Below, piece by piece: positions 21,001-25,451 of a stretch of 64,000 bases of DNA. Source of the stretch: Sphingomonas kyeonggiensis. GTDB taxonomy: Bacteria; Pseudomonadota; Alphaproteobacteria; Sphingomonadales; Sphingomonadaceae. The notes under the pieces were generated by a model, which was given only the letters and a program-made list of their open reading frames with translations, was not told where the DNA came from and made no database searches. The stretch's first letter is position 1. Every line of letters begins with the position of its first letter. The stretch is taken from NCBI RefSeq assembly GCF_014204495.1, contig NZ_JACHLN010000004.1, positions 62,001 through 126,000 on the forward strand, given 5' to 3'. Position numbers and translations under genes: made by a program.

Positions 21001-22014
21001 GATCGCCCCGCCGATCGTCGTGACGTGCCCCTCGCCGGTGCCCGAAACCGGAGCCGCCGCAGCAGCGCCGTTCACGATATTGTGGTTGGCGCCGAGCACG
21101 ATCGCGCCGGTCTCGTCCATCGTCGCGTCGGACGCGGTGATCGTGCCGGTGTTCATGACGCTGGCCACCAGGCCCGACTTCGAGACCGCCGCGACGAACA
21201 CGCGGTTGCCGCTGATGTCGCCACCCAGGCTGATCGCATCGGAGCCGGACGTGCCGGCGCCGTCCGCGCCACTCGCGACCTCGAAGCTGAGCAGGTCCAT
21301 GTCGTCGGTCGCGGTCTGCCGGAAGCTGATCTGGTATTTGGACGCCGAGCCAACGAGCACATTGCCGCCGTCCTGCGCCGAGATGCTCGATCCCGCCTCG
21401 GTGGTGACCACCGGCGCCACCAGCGCAATCGCGCCGCCATGGCTGGTGATCTGCGCGCCGTTCTGCACGGTGATGTTGCCGGTCCCCGCCCCGGTGAAGC
21501 CGAAGCTGGTCGAGCTGCCGTCGAGGAAGCCGCCCGCGCTGCCGTCAGTCGCACGGTCCAGCCCCGCCGTCGTGACGAGCAGGCCGCCGGTGCTGATCCG
21601 GGCGTTGGCGCCGATCACCACGCCATTGGCGTTGTAGATCCAGATATTGCCGCCCACCGCGCCGCCGGTGGAGCCGATCGTGCCGTTCAGATTGCCGTTG
21701 ATCGTGCTGCCCGCGCCGCCCACGCGGTTGAGCACGATGTCGCTGCGATTGGCGAAGACGAAGTTGGCCGTGTCGCCCGAATTGATGTCGAACTTGTCCC
21801 AGTCGATCACCGTACGCGATCCGCCCAGCGTCACTGTGGTGGTGTTGGGAACCGACTGGTCGATGGTCGGCGTCGTGCCGTTGCTCTGCGCGGGCGTGGC
21901 GCCCTGGACGAGCTGCGCTTGCGCGGGTGCCGCCCAGACCGCGGCGAGCGCGAGCGCGCCGAATGCCGAGGTCGTGAACAGGCGGCGATTGGAGCGGCGG
22001 CGGGGAGCGGACAT
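1..22014 (-). CDS. Giant filamentous-haemagglutinin-type secreted adhesin (TpsA), 3' end beyond window
   Basis: Large surface or secreted beta-helical exoprotein of a two-partner secretion system. It starts at ATG 22014 and is still open at base 1, so at least 7,338 residues are encoded. The stretches I translated at both ends and inside show no stop. Residues 1-33 form a signal peptide (Arg-rich start, hydrophobic core, AQA cleavage site). Residues about 60-160 are the TPS/haemagglutination domain (IDWDKFDI, FVFANRSDIVLNRV, then YNANGVVIG where the family usually has NPNG). Most of the rest is a degenerate repeat built on phrases such as SITQTGG-ITA and NTGDFTI, typical of parallel beta-helices. 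The end nearest the edge carries YDG-type repeats and the start of an MBG-like module (AVTVTVAD near 45-75). tpsB lies 11 bp upstream, and the ribosome site TGAGGG overlaps its stop codon. Cysteine is almost absent apart from two Cys-Gly-Cys motifs. Target and C-terminus are unknown. Confidence 0.93.
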   Translation of the reverse strand, partial: MSAPRRRSNRRLFTTSAFGALALAAVWAAPAQAQLVQGATPAQSNGTTPTIDQSVPNTTTVTLGGSRTVIDWDKFDINSGDTANFVFANRSDIVLNRVGGAGSTINGNLNGTIGSTGGAVGGNIWIYNANGVVIGANARISTGGLLVTTAGLDRATDGSAGGFLDGSSTSFGFTGAGTGNITVQNGAQITSHGGAIALVAPVVTTEAGSSISAQDGGNVLVGSASKYQISFRQTATDDMDLLSFEVASGADGAGTSGSDAISLGGDISGNRVFVAAVSKSGLVASVMNTGTITASDATMDETGAIVLGANHNIVNGAAAAAPVSGTGEGHVTTIGGAIAGPKVDFVASENVLLRGDVGETGATVNLHSDNTDIRQYAGVITADTVTASAHTGINFNSFDANKVDKLGALTTDGGNLTYLGDEDGVILTGAISAPGRVTLGVRGFMDTTTGSITASSLELFLGGGGSFKVNGDANLGSGMSNGAVTVHATGGITLSNEFAMNLGSQLSLTADSGAIRETGGFISGGGAVVANAAGEIDLRGANSFTSLTANSADGENITVNATGNLDFKVNTFSSARFTVGGDATSSGTNALIAGGLHVTAGGAINLSSDGGDAAFGDLQANGNITLAMDGVLRLGGVMQANGGTASFTSRSGAIQQSSGSITASAIIFDADSTITQTNGAFVQTGGLSLTSGGTATLGSANSFTSLQDLHVGGDLTLRNAGTINLTPVSSGGYTAGGQLNLTSDNGDIISPNAIAASRITASAWGSIGLSGALDSLGAVTAGGMIGITSNRALSVTGNVVAGTNISLSGTSIGQGAGTTISGNDVTLNATAGAIDQHASASVNTSNYLEAHATTDLLLRGANNLGYQDPYLTSGAGKDVTIRSIGDFRYNSYGITVGTLTLISDAGSIRQGSGIYAGTLIAQAATGLRLDGGGVGNTVTTVGGLSTTSGDIMFVEGDGFDIAGDISAPGLVQLGTSGAINTNSGHLSAGTLEVTALGGASFDVTGNIKLGDISTGGGNFYLGSNGNIELTGAIATGASNLILSTSNGSITSNGGTISAWLTMADATGAISLVGSGYANFWANSSGGGAIHLSGNNDVGFQAVTNGALTVDAGGQAYNSGDVVANTVSITAGTGISLVNTGVTIDIDSFSHLAAGDGLVSIDIAGDINLDGDVTAGGTGNTVSLRSGGSILQNSGTITGDIIKLSGAAAITQASGATLDGGALSITSSGNVALGEANAFTSIADLSVGGDLTLRNLGSIDLDPTTGGGATVVGALTVTSDTGDISAGNIVTTSKLTATALNGSILLGGGGHLIGSLGTLTASGDIEIGTDLPGFALTGDITATNVTLLAMNGGITQNAGTRITAGTLYATANNNITLDQANAITTVGGLNANLFTSGHNITFRNDGNIILNGRVDATGGTLRLTSNTGGITQNTGAGIYLRANQLFLSAAGYTELGSTNNNVAAIGGITNTDYDTQYQDADGFDVAGNLTAGAGGIILRAGGSGAITQSAGIISAGAFGAQGDTVTFTRANQFARLLQTQGNSVTINTVGDLQIWQGLTGNTISLTSGGAITQDGSSYVYAYNTLNLSAVTGIDLPGVLYGGNNIIALGTVTNTTSGGIRIFTNNGGYGTTLAGNITATGQTVTIADQLGAINQTGGVITADTLNLSATAGISATSANAITNLGTLSAGGAIAFTNGGDLNISQSIDATGNSLTLTSNSGALTQGAGTTLTAATMALDASTTISQGTGASLHTTDLSLTSGGTTTLGGANDFTKITGLDIGGDLTLHNLGLIDLSPGFASYSYRGGGALTLISDTSGIFSTNSGISTSRLTASGVGSVNLSGAIASVGNVSANSVFLWTFNGDMTLTGNITGYNVGLGSENGSLTQTGGIIDAARLNVTTDGAILLTGANQVDVFGGLNTDKDSSGTYHDITIRNVGDIVFDYLVRGAGATVDLTSDTGGISQTSINGGYITAGTLKANAAGDIVLDQAGNDFDHLGAIRSTGGNVTLVDADAFDLTGQVRAAGALSLTSGGAISTGTGGLVIAGGLLNVSATSANMVAGGNIQLGTVTTNGNFAIDTDGNLTVAGLLNTNGGDATLKANFGTIGHGPSGTISANKVTATARDNITLDSTGNAIIWASSSNGGDINLTGNADVFFKIDTTGDLTVDAGGIAGNNDSVIANSVGINAASGVYLSDQTVTINVGSYRYLTSSAGSIDIENQADINLDGDVTAGGGTNYVRLNSSGGSLLQYSGTISGYSVELDAAQSVTQDASAKVVAGDYGLSFRATDVSLLGANEIPSISIYTVTHDLTLRAVGTIDMSGSANQAGSNHYTTLISDTGNIIGGPIDADRLSATATNGSLTFTYGNNRIRSLGDLTAKSTGGTDINIFTDSTMGLTGNITGGGVILHATQGINQTAGVITADRFAAGTSGNLLLGGANNFGTLTEVGHGNGATVTIRNLGSILLPTTSTPFGTLTLTSDTGSIGQTDAITAATLIANAATGINLTYANNFTALDGLITAAGDIRISDTNGFAIEGDITAPGTVALASGGNITTGTTTVGIVTTPHGKIDADTLTVSATNATVYTAGDIKLGASSVTSGFTLVGDGSIDLTATSNFFAASLIANTGSITQSGGILTGNTVLTGAAGSITLARNNSLSSFGGTSQGGGTVTFNNAGTSTLDLTVSTTGNAVVTTAGGVLGSYIRAGDLSLTAGGAIDLTFNSDVNSVSKLVTTSGNVLLTDANSFQISGDVTAGSGTLGTVDLRASAGGISQFDGTITGNDVHLTGSGNLSQVGNARIVANTIALSGYAITFNGANSFNSTGSSVSTATNGGLILRNAGSIDLDALGGYTSGSTLALTSDNGSITSTGAIAASSLSAVAEHGAVSFGNAANSFIYLGAVSASGDATITTSSTSLSLLNTIAVGGRLTLGAQGAITQSNGTLTAISLYATAGGATGAITLGAANDVATLGALTADGDVSFHDINGFQIAGNVRGDHVTLIADAGAIRQNSGTVIANHLTASAVDGLVLSQIGNQIHTIDGLTNSSNASNVGIAIASDVDMHLAGDVTAPGQYVYFFVGNGALVQDSGTITGGYLRLRLMNGSATLGAGNALDNLDSIWIDGGDFTANSNLSTGVLGLNGNILVSGTTTITNAAGITQGPGGVINTYDLNLNTAGTLDMGNVINIVGGQANIAMGSGSFLSYGDLNLRLNATGAATITSGGNINFTGAGSSSADTLTLSAVNGIYSGAGAGGQIAANHLGTITNSGSGGIALNLLGNVTLEGDITATGQTVSITAEDGLSQATGNVITANRLDVATTAPNASVVLDNANVVGTFGLNVTGDATLRSTLATTIASGMSVGGSLTVNSPGDIVMAGGSVGGTLALHAGGAVNGTGYVSADRLTGSAQDYFYLNFTNLNTLDTVESGSNVQINASSSNLNIVGDITAAGGIELSGYALNQSAGTITTGANSGIGLSTDGAITQTGGRIIAKYISAIGGDISLIGANQVGAIGNYLSSGGTSIAFRNQGSIEANSDFRFYNGRGALTLISDTGAITQSVAVDATSVTLSAATGIDFSNAGNTIDAVGGLSNSTSGGIVFATTRDLALNGNVAAAGQNVSLSGTRSITQSSGGITATNFRANANLGLALTSATNNVVNVTGLASAVSGGIAYTDADSFNITGDINALNGQTLSLATIGATASVNQTGGIVTSGRLNLSGGQVYDLRGSGGTYNHITGIGDISAAAQIYSQDSLNLTGTISSPYLELWSQGDVTQGAGKIVYTAGNFLEVRAGNISLTSATNQLGDVSGLITWASGNIDVVSDGNTRFGDVVGGNVSLTVTNGSIGSLGDYLDVDTLSASASGGIGLGGRIGEIGNITAGGDAAFRSSSSFDLSGNINIGTGRLSLSSDASITQFGGSVTAGGLEVDAVNLINLQGSANTIGTIYGLTTQSGDITYTGTSGIVLAGNITAGNAGDVRLSAGAGSITQNAGIITGRILNANATGDITLTGENQLVQLGGLSTSGAISYTGHGDYGLAGSLVGSSVTLNSTTGAITQSVGAILTASLSAHASTGLDLFGANNFDALGDLSTTTGNLRLRNYGELILSNLSVGGDLTLLSDSRIIGQNLGTTMTVGGTATLTAYAGINLNRANSIARFGEVRNVGALGSITLTNAGDLVLTEDISAPTQMVLLYSNNGAIVQQGGVITTGNMVAHANGNITLDSANDIEPLVTSELVSTSGGISFHSANAILLGPVSAAGQLSLTSDSGGIAQTVAISAGSLSATSLDGDIVLDQANTIGAVGNVATDGSFTFNTAGNLSLTGTITAPTLVKLTAGGNITQIAATGVIETSQLHATSGGTAANGISLLGHNDVAQAILNSSGKDLRFRNTGDFELGNISAAGHIVEMISDGGAVTQLAGTSILAGTFSATGTNVVLDNTGNQISRIGLIATGSDLSLRNGVALQIDAIDAGSHNVTINNGGDISGGNITANLLTVNPIGGGVFLNTANHVNSIGGFNGYQFEFVNDGSFTIAGAIQNGMFQTFLTSQNGSISMAGGAVNSGGVTLQAATGISITGNLSYVYGATTITGNVSILSSLLDIQGDITGDTVTLGGTANGGFVRQTSGVITANLLNASGYGSVTLDGAANHIAALGTLSSSFGDVIIKSLDAVALTGNIDTSSYLSLDAGGAVDQTGGRINAGWLYVNAAGDVTLDAANLVNSGGDVWLGGDNVSFVNDGTFTIAGVDAGTTGAIDLTSLNGNIWQSNAMNGGSLTASAHGSLSLNQGNAIDSVGALSAGTELTYNGATAYQLIDDITAGTTVSLNGGSITQTGGKITAQTLEVNAANANLQSYNAVGRLGTITAGSFVFINSGDIELWGTVNTSTLSLLSLTGGVSNPGGLFATDHLNVMAADNIQLLGGTFNYIDYLKSQGGDITLTTSSNVLGATLISAENGTVDLTVGRITADAVAASLLNVDAGSGDIELLGNNEIGRLGYLSGDNISLAVGQTAITGYINANNSIAFVRSGLATDFALGMGSNGALRAQMISLSNTGSAGTATLSSITTLASQLELNFNFNGNASVTTSVGGIYLNNAVVDGDLYLRAYNGITASGAHSDISGTISAQNITGDISLNFGTDTVGHFGDILTGSGYIGLGAASVDLTGVVQAGGGGGVFLSAANGSVTQASGSTITAANIQGMATGDFLLTGANHISALGTITATNGDIAVATDRSLTIAGDVTTDRNHSISLISTLASGPAIQNSGTGVLHTGTLNIQAIGDVVLTNQDILRLGLIDPTLFSFSQAADFDITADIVADAVQLTSTGGQITQSGGVITTSAATLSAQTGISLLGNNRFGTLSLSTMAGDIGINNVGDLVLTALNSPGNANVTVTGGGSLTIGSPTVTAAGDLSLEADSIIVISGAIAADGDVSVTSHNGAVSLFTVEAGDDIAVTSGAANSLWISAASIGSSGNDSEADGHNMVFNGGSVALGALSPASIAANNSLLFNGQTGSATINAGPGGATVNLNSMDHAISMRTPAAIQAQVNTGDLLLGDVEGGDASLRSVLGSVNATGVNVNGNYTLASHTGFNAAALSPCGCGILNLSITQDTGNLFLPTSIGAFGNIQITVSGGALDAAAGVQLGAVGDVEVHAGNIGIGGVSGGNVTLVANAGTIDVRDFLLVANDYTLTGRNFAGAALAPGGTRGGSWALTATGPLDMGGNTLEYVGDIDFSVAGLFSNGTIQSLSGAVTGTANSADVYRLIAATDLDVSTTSGSFTIFRAAATSGNATLRSSQALSVTGSIEAGADASVSAQFGAATVGSASAGDDISVYSLFGNATLRQATLTGTTGGLSVQSVIGAAKLGADDSASITGDHYFERAAGSTGTVSILGSIGARVYLDHSAALDLVQANTAWVEVQHGNLSIDTLAALAGDATAITGAGSIFVNSARGGVLLLEASGGNLTLGGAGITANGIHLVADSTVDTTAISNLSGQYIEIVGSTIRAASLSSSGDADLSSTNGGITLDNLTVSGVAFVSAFGDLAMNQISVGGLSDFVAGGEATVRGAIAGNGFTLTGQGNVTLGADAGTLAAAGNDIQVGGTLGGCGCFTGGATVISLGGNVSVNLTSATGVFDRITADAGDVSIANASGDLGINLLRGHNILVSTPGLLSIMDAQSSGGSYALTAADFGTFTLSPSLFGGATRLGDVTIIDTDGDLNSTGSFNSSGDIRVEARGGAITGGLALIAAGDVTAIGQGVALQWAEGRDVTIDAGTGTVAISNTLSVGRDYTVTAGHFSGNALTVGGMKAGSLAIIDTAGDFDFGATDLAFDGAIDIDASHGLLAIGNLQAGNAITLNAGSNLTLASAALTSTGTNSFSLVAGGDLQFGAANAASVAGTNVFSNAGSLAGGRSIQADGNLAINLQQADSLGAIEGGTVQIAVAAGDFSAGNIDAVGALSVQGPAGTLTLGDLTTSAGHINVSGQGNTTLGNVSGHFVVNLGTSLGNLSVGTVTGGDVSFSVAGGIDAASISASTLGVVAMGGNVNLDNGGTGSQVGSLGSVTVGNGNFALRNLQGLSLDGVVEVSGVLDLQVTGGLTQNAWYIVADRLQGNVTGAATLGGDNRIGTLAAFSANGLRLNNATALAIDGLVQGNGGAVTIASHGGLEISSNGSIVSAASGDAIVLASDGRFTNLAGAGALSASNGRWLVYTQAGGNPGISDPLNDFGGLAGTSYYGDAYNFATGGFATAPNAGNRFVYGYRPVLTVTPSSLHLVYDGTTPNVTTTITGLVNGDSAANAWTGQAAITGVGSDAGTYPAYASLGTLSSEMGYTFTFVPGTVVIDPRVISAILTANSKTYDGTLGATGTLGLSGLIAGDTVSANSTGMAFDGKNAGTHLVTANGITLSGADAGNYVLSASSTTALAEILAKAITATLTANGKTYDGTIAATGSLGLGGLIGNDQVSAAGSYAFDSKNAGTGRTVTASGITLSGTDAGNYVLTDTSATALADILAKAITATLTANGKTYDGTTAATGSLSLGGLVGNDQVSATGSYAFDSKNAGTGRTVTASGIGLSGVDAGNYVLTGTSATALADILAKAITATLSANGKTYDGTTAATGTLGLNGVVAGDTVSATSAGMAFDSKNAGTGRTVTASGIGLSGGDAGNYVLTGTTATALANILAKAITATLAANGRVYDGTTAATGTLGLSGLIGGDTVGVTAADMAFDSKNAGTRTATATGLALNGADAANYTISGTASGSAVISLKAIGATATADSRTYDGTTTATGRIALTGLISGDTVTGTASYRFADANAGTGRTVQVSGLSLSGADAANYTVTLSGTPVTADITRRAVTVTVADMTKLLGQPDPAFT
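100..1570 (-). repeat. Tandem YDG-type repeats within the adhesin gene (about 6 copies)
   Basis: Six tandem units of 246-255 bp (82-85 residues). Each has the order KTYDGT, then a GLxGLIxGDTV segment, then FDSKNAGT, then SGADAGNY and an AKAITATL linker. The conserved ctgtc(g/a)aaggc stretch recurs near 426, 681, 936, 1188 and 1437, with a more diverged copy near 176. Two neighbouring copies (about 830-1080 and 1080-1330) are nearly identical at the DNA level, which points to recent duplication or gene conversion. YDG and MBG modules are common near the C-termini of such adhesins. Confidence 0.85.
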
Positions 22015-22025
22015 CTATTTATCCC

Positions 22026-23738
22026 TCAGAAGATCGAGGCGGTGAGGCTGACGAGGAAGCGGTCGCCGGGTTTGGGCACGCCAGGCGCCACCCGGTCGAA
22101 GGGATGCGCCCAGGCGGCGTCGATGGAGAACCACGGCCCGATCTGGGCGCGGACGCCGTAGCCGGCGGAACGCAGCGTCACCTGGTCGGCGCCCGGCCCG
22201 ATATTGGTCAGGCGCACGGCGTCGAGGAACGCATAGGGCCGGAACACCGATCGCTTGGCGAACTGGAAGGGCGCGGTGCTGATCTCGAGCGAGGAGCCCA
22301 GTGCGCGATCGCCCGAAGCGGCCGAGGGGTCATAGCCCCGGCCGATCGACAGCCCGCCGGCGGCGAACTCCTCATAGGAAAGCAACGGCGTGTCGGTGTA
22401 CTGCCAGCTGGTCGAGAGGCTGGCCGTGATCGGGCCGAACAGCCGGGCGCCGACCGACAGGTCCGCGCGAACCACCGTCGCATCCGGGTGCCCGCCGAAG
22501 CGCGAGGCATTCTTGTTGCCGAAGGGCGTTGCGCCCAGGCCGTTTATGCCCTTGCGGATTTCGAGCGAGCCGGTCGCCGCTACCGAGTGCGACGCCAGCT
22601 CGCGCGGGGCGAGATGGCCGTCGAGCTTGGCGAAGAACACGCGCAGCTTGTCGTCGGTCAACGTGGCGATGCCGCCGCCGAACTCGACTTTCTGGTCGAT
22701 CCATTCGAGACCGCCCGACAGGTTCAAATTGTACCGGCGGTGGCGCAGCACCGGGTAGCTGAGCCTGGCATTGCCGGCGAAGCTGTTGCCGAGCAGGTTC
22801 AGCGGCTTGAGCGCCGCGCCCGGCCGCGTCCGCGCGAACGAGCCGGACAGGTCGAGCTGCAACCCCTCCCCGCCAAGCTTCACGCTCTCGGTCAGCTGGA
22901 TGACACGCTGCTCGGGGCTGGTGATCGTGCCGTAACCGACGATGGTCGTGCGCTCGCCAAACGGGGTGAAGCTGTTGTAATCCACCCGCGCGGTAGCGAG
23001 GTCGCGCCCGATCGATTCCGAGCCGCCATTGTTCACCGAGAAGCTGGCCGTGACCGGCGTGCGCGAGATCGCGATGTCGAGGTCGACCGCTCCCTTGCCG
23101 CCCGGCGCCTGCTTGAGCGAAGCCTGGACGATCACGCCGGGAATATCCGAGGCAAGCAGCAGGTAGCGCTGGGCGACGTTAAGGTCGAACGGCGTCATGC
23201 CCTTCAGCTTGTCGAGATAGCGCTCGACCTGGCGCTGCGCCGGGCCGACATCGCCATGATAGCTGACCGAGGAGACATGTGCCTCGGTGACCAGCAGGAC
23301 CAGCTTGCCGTCGGCGATGCGCTGCTCGGGGATCTCTACCGAAGCGAGCACGCCGCGACGCAGGTAGAGCGACGCCACCCGGTCGCGGATCGTGCAGATC
23401 GTGGCGAGCGGCACCTGCTTGCCGAGCAGGTCGGCATAGGCCAGTTTCAGCCTGTCGTCGGAAAGCGCGAGCTTGCCGTTATTGCCCTGGAACACGACGT
23501 CGCTCAGCGTCACCTTGAGGTCGCTGCCGGCAAAGGGACACGGCCCCGCTTCCATGTCGCGGAACAGCTCGCCGCGCGGCGCGGCCGGGATCGGCGTCTG
23601 CTGGGCAGGGTTGAGCTGCTGGCGGTTGGGCAGCACCTGCGCCGCCGCCGGCATGGCGAGAACCGCCGCGCCCATTAACAGGGAAGTGGCGAGCGCCTTC
23701 CGCCCGAAAGGGAGATGCTGCACGGCAACCTTGGGCAT
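22026..23738 (-). CDS. Two-partner secretion outer-membrane transporter (TpsB, ShlB/FhaC family)
   Basis: Omp85-superfamily beta-barrel that recognises the TPS domain of the partner adhesin and exports it across the outer membrane. The chosen start (570 aa, ATG 23738) gives a clear signal peptide (MPKVAVQHLPFGRKALATS then a hydrophobic run ending AMPAAAQ). A longer reading frame from 23975 would bury that signal. A POTRA region follows at about 60-230, with LASVEIPEQRIADGKL and then LDKLKGMTPFDLNVAQRYLL. The barrel ends in FLVSLTASIF, whose terminal Phe is the usual outer-membrane assembly signal. The length fits the family. It is directly followed by tpsA, and a LuxR-type regulator precedes it in the same direction after 327 bp. 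Confidence 0.93.
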   Translation of the reverse strand: MPKVAVQHLPFGRKALATSLLMGAAVLAMPAAAQVLPNRQQLNPAQQTPIPAAPRGELFRDMEAGPCPFAGSDLKVTLSDVVFQGNNGKLALSDDRLKLAYADLLGKQVPLATICTIRDRVASLYLRRGVLASVEIPEQRIADGKLVLLVTEAHVSSVSYHGDVGPAQRQVERYLDKLKGMTPFDLNVAQRYLLLASDIPGVIVQASLKQAPGGKGAVDLDIAISRTPVTASFSVNNGGSESIGRDLATARVDYNSFTPFGERTTIVGYGTITSPEQRVIQLTESVKLGGEGLQLDLSGSFARTRPGAALKPLNLLGNSFAGNARLSYPVLRHRRYNLNLSGGLEWIDQKVEFGGGIATLTDDKLRVFFAKLDGHLAPRELASHSVAATGSLEIRKGINGLGATPFGNKNASRFGGHPDATVVRADLSVGARLFGPITASLSTSWQYTDTPLLSYEEFAAGGLSIGRGYDPSAASGDRALGSSLEISTAPFQFAKRSVFRPYAFLDAVRLTNIGPGADQVTLRSAGYGVRAQIGPWFSIDAAWAHPFDRVAPGVPKPGDRFLVSLTASIF

Positions 23739-23845
23739 CGCTCGGCCTTTTTTTGTCTTGAACTGGAGAACCGGGAGGCCGCTCCACCCCACGACCCGGG
23801 CGAGCGATCCTGCGCGCGGATGGTACCGCAGGGCGGATTCTGCGT

Positions 23846-23867
23846 CTGTCGCTACAACTAGTGACAG
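23846..23867 (-). promoter_or_regulatory. 22-bp dyad, candidate operator of tpsBA
   Basis: Arms CTGTCGCTA and TAGTGACAG are separated by CAAC; the 9-bp arms are complementary apart from one position. Size and CTG...CAG ends resemble LuxR-family (lux-box-like) operators. The site sits 108 bp upstream of the tpsB start, next to a LuxR-type regulator gene. That the neighbour binds it is inference. Confidence 0.45.
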
Positions 23868-24033
23868 CAGTGGAACGACGTCGCGGAAGGTCGGACTCTG
23901 CGGCCTGGAGCTGCGCATCGGCTGCGGTTCCGGGCCTAAGCCACGGTGAAGAAACTCCAATTCCATCGACGCCATCCCCCCGTCGCGATCCCGCGCGCAC
24001 GATCCCGAGTGTGGTTGGGTACGGAGGCCGATA

Positions 24034-24059
24034 GGGAGCGAATAGCTCCCATATGGGAG
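24034..24059. repeat. Alternating complementary arms (GGGAG / CTCCC / GGGAG)
   Basis: GGGAGC at 24034 pairs with GCTCCC ending at 24050. The same CTCCC also forms a perfect 14-bp palindrome with the following arm (CTCCCATATGGGAG, 24046-24059). The middle arm can therefore pair with either side, so two alternative hairpins are possible. The element lies 6 bp past the stop of the LuxR-type gene on the tpsB side. No T-tract follows, so it is not a standard terminator. Confidence 0.45.
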
Positions 24060-24065
24060 TATCCC

Positions 24066-25229
24066 TCAGACGAGTCGGAGGGTGGGGACCGACATGGCGA
24101 GGCGCACCAGATCCATCTGGCGGTGGCAGCCCGTCTTGGCCTGGATCGTCTTCAGGCGGGTGCGGGCGGTGGAGAGCTGGATGCCCAGTCGCTCCGCCGC
24201 TTCGCTCAGCGGCACGCCCGCGATGACCGCCTCGGCCAGCCTCTCTTCCGATGGCGACAAGCCGAAACGCCGCGCGATCCAGGCGACCGCGCCCGGCGGG
24301 GTGTCGTCCGGATCGGAGACCACGAGCAAGACCTGCGCGGGAAGACTGGGCAGGTTGAATTCGGCCGCACTGGAAATCGGCCACAGCATCGCATGCAGCG
24401 CGCTCGCCCCGGCGCGGCGCGGCAACATCACCCCGCCTGGATCGTCCACCGCCCGCATCGGCGCATCCGCGCTCGCCCGGCAGGCAGCAAAGGCGGTTTC
24501 GAGCGCCCGGCTGCACTTGTCATCGAAGCTGCGCGGTTGGCCGAACCGGTTGAGCACCAGACAGTCGCCCCGAATGACCAAAGCATCGGCGCGGCGGTTC
24601 ATCGTCATCACCCGGCCGTCACGATCGAGCACGAAGGCGGCGTGCATCCAGCCGTCGAATACCGCCTGCTGGGCCTGGCCGGCCATGCGGCTGTCCATCA
24701 GCGTGCGCCGCAGCTTGAACGCGCGGCCGAAATGCGGCGCGAGCAGACGGAGCAGCTGCATCTGGTGCTCGCGCCGATCCACATCATTGTCGCGATCGGC
24801 AAGCGAAAGCGACGCCCAGCCGCCGGGCTCCCGCTCCAGCACCATGCCGGTGCCATATCGGCCCACGCCATGCGGCAGCATGAAGTCGTTATAATGCTCC
24901 GTCCGGAACAGCTCCTCGTCGCTGATGATCGCCTCGGTCCGCACCGGCTGGCCCACGCCGTTGCGCGGCACGAAATCCACATAGGGGCTGGTCGAGAAAT
25001 GATAGGCCGAATAGTCGCGCAGCGCCGCTTCGGAGAAGTTCGCCCGGATGTTGAGCGCAGCCGAGGGAACATGGCTCTCATGGCTGAACAGCGCGACCGT
25101 GATCTCGGGATAGATCGCCTCGATCCGATCGACGAGGCTCTGCCACAGGCACGGGTCGAGCGCGGCCTCGTAGATACCGCCTACCAGTTCCGCGACGAGC
25201 ATCGGCGTCAGAGGGGCCGGGCTTGGCAT
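24066..25229 (-). CDS. LuxR-type helix-turn-helix transcriptional regulator
   Basis: 387-residue DNA-binding regulator. The C-terminal 65 residues form a LuxR/FixJ-type four-helix HTH (GLSPSEERLAEAVIAG, then LGIQLSTARTRLKTI and AKTGCHRQMDLVRLA). The N-terminal about 300 residues are a cytoplasmic sensor-like region that I do not recognise; no autoinducer-binding motif or receiver domain is evident. It reads toward tpsB and is divergent from the response-regulator gene across a 222-bp interval that is AT-rich near 25291-25342, where promoters for both directions probably lie. Its position suggests control of the adhesin operon, which is inference. The ATG at 25229 has only a weak ribosome site. 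Confidence 0.85.
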   Translation of the reverse strand: MPSPAPLTPMLVAELVGGIYEAALDPCLWQSLVDRIEAIYPEITVALFSHESHVPSAALNIRANFSEAALRDYSAYHFSTSPYVDFVPRNGVGQPVRTEAIISDEELFRTEHYNDFMLPHGVGRYGTGMVLEREPGGWASLSLADRDNDVDRREHQMQLLRLLAPHFGRAFKLRRTLMDSRMAGQAQQAVFDGWMHAAFVLDRDGRVMTMNRRADALVIRGDCLVLNRFGQPRSFDDKCSRALETAFAACRASADAPMRAVDDPGGVMLPRRAGASALHAMLWPISSAAEFNLPSLPAQVLLVVSDPDDTPPGAVAWIARRFGLSPSEERLAEAVIAGVPLSEAAERLGIQLSTARTRLKTIQAKTGCHRQMDLVRLAMSVPTLRLV

Positions 25230-25451
25230 GGACGACTCATTCTCTTGCCTGACCTGGGAAACGGAAGGTTAACCCAGCCAGGGTTCCGGAACAAATTGTA
25301 ACGAGCGCGAAATATTGAGTATGTCGCTATTTATAGGGACAAGGTCGGGGCGTATCCGATGGTACAATCGCGAAAGCCGGGCGTGACGACACGCCCATCC
25401 GATCGCCGCTCCGGCCGCGCCGCTGGAGGCGGGCCGCTTCAGGATGCCCGA

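Larger units (their letters stand above)
23739..24065 (-). promoter_or_regulatory. tpsBA upstream region with two dyad elements
   Basis: These 327 bp between the LuxR-type gene and tpsB hold no convincing gene. They contain a 22-bp dyad at 23846-23867 and a set of alternating complementary arms at 24034-24059, both listed separately. I could not define a confident -35/-10 pair. A T-run (ttttttt, 23749-23755 on the plus strand) lies just upstream of the tpsB start and appears as an A-run on the coding strand. Confidence 0.45.

Noticed and set aside
23739-23975. Longer N-terminus for TpsB starting at 23975
   Set aside because: It would precede and mask a good signal peptide at 23738, and the added residues look non-coding.
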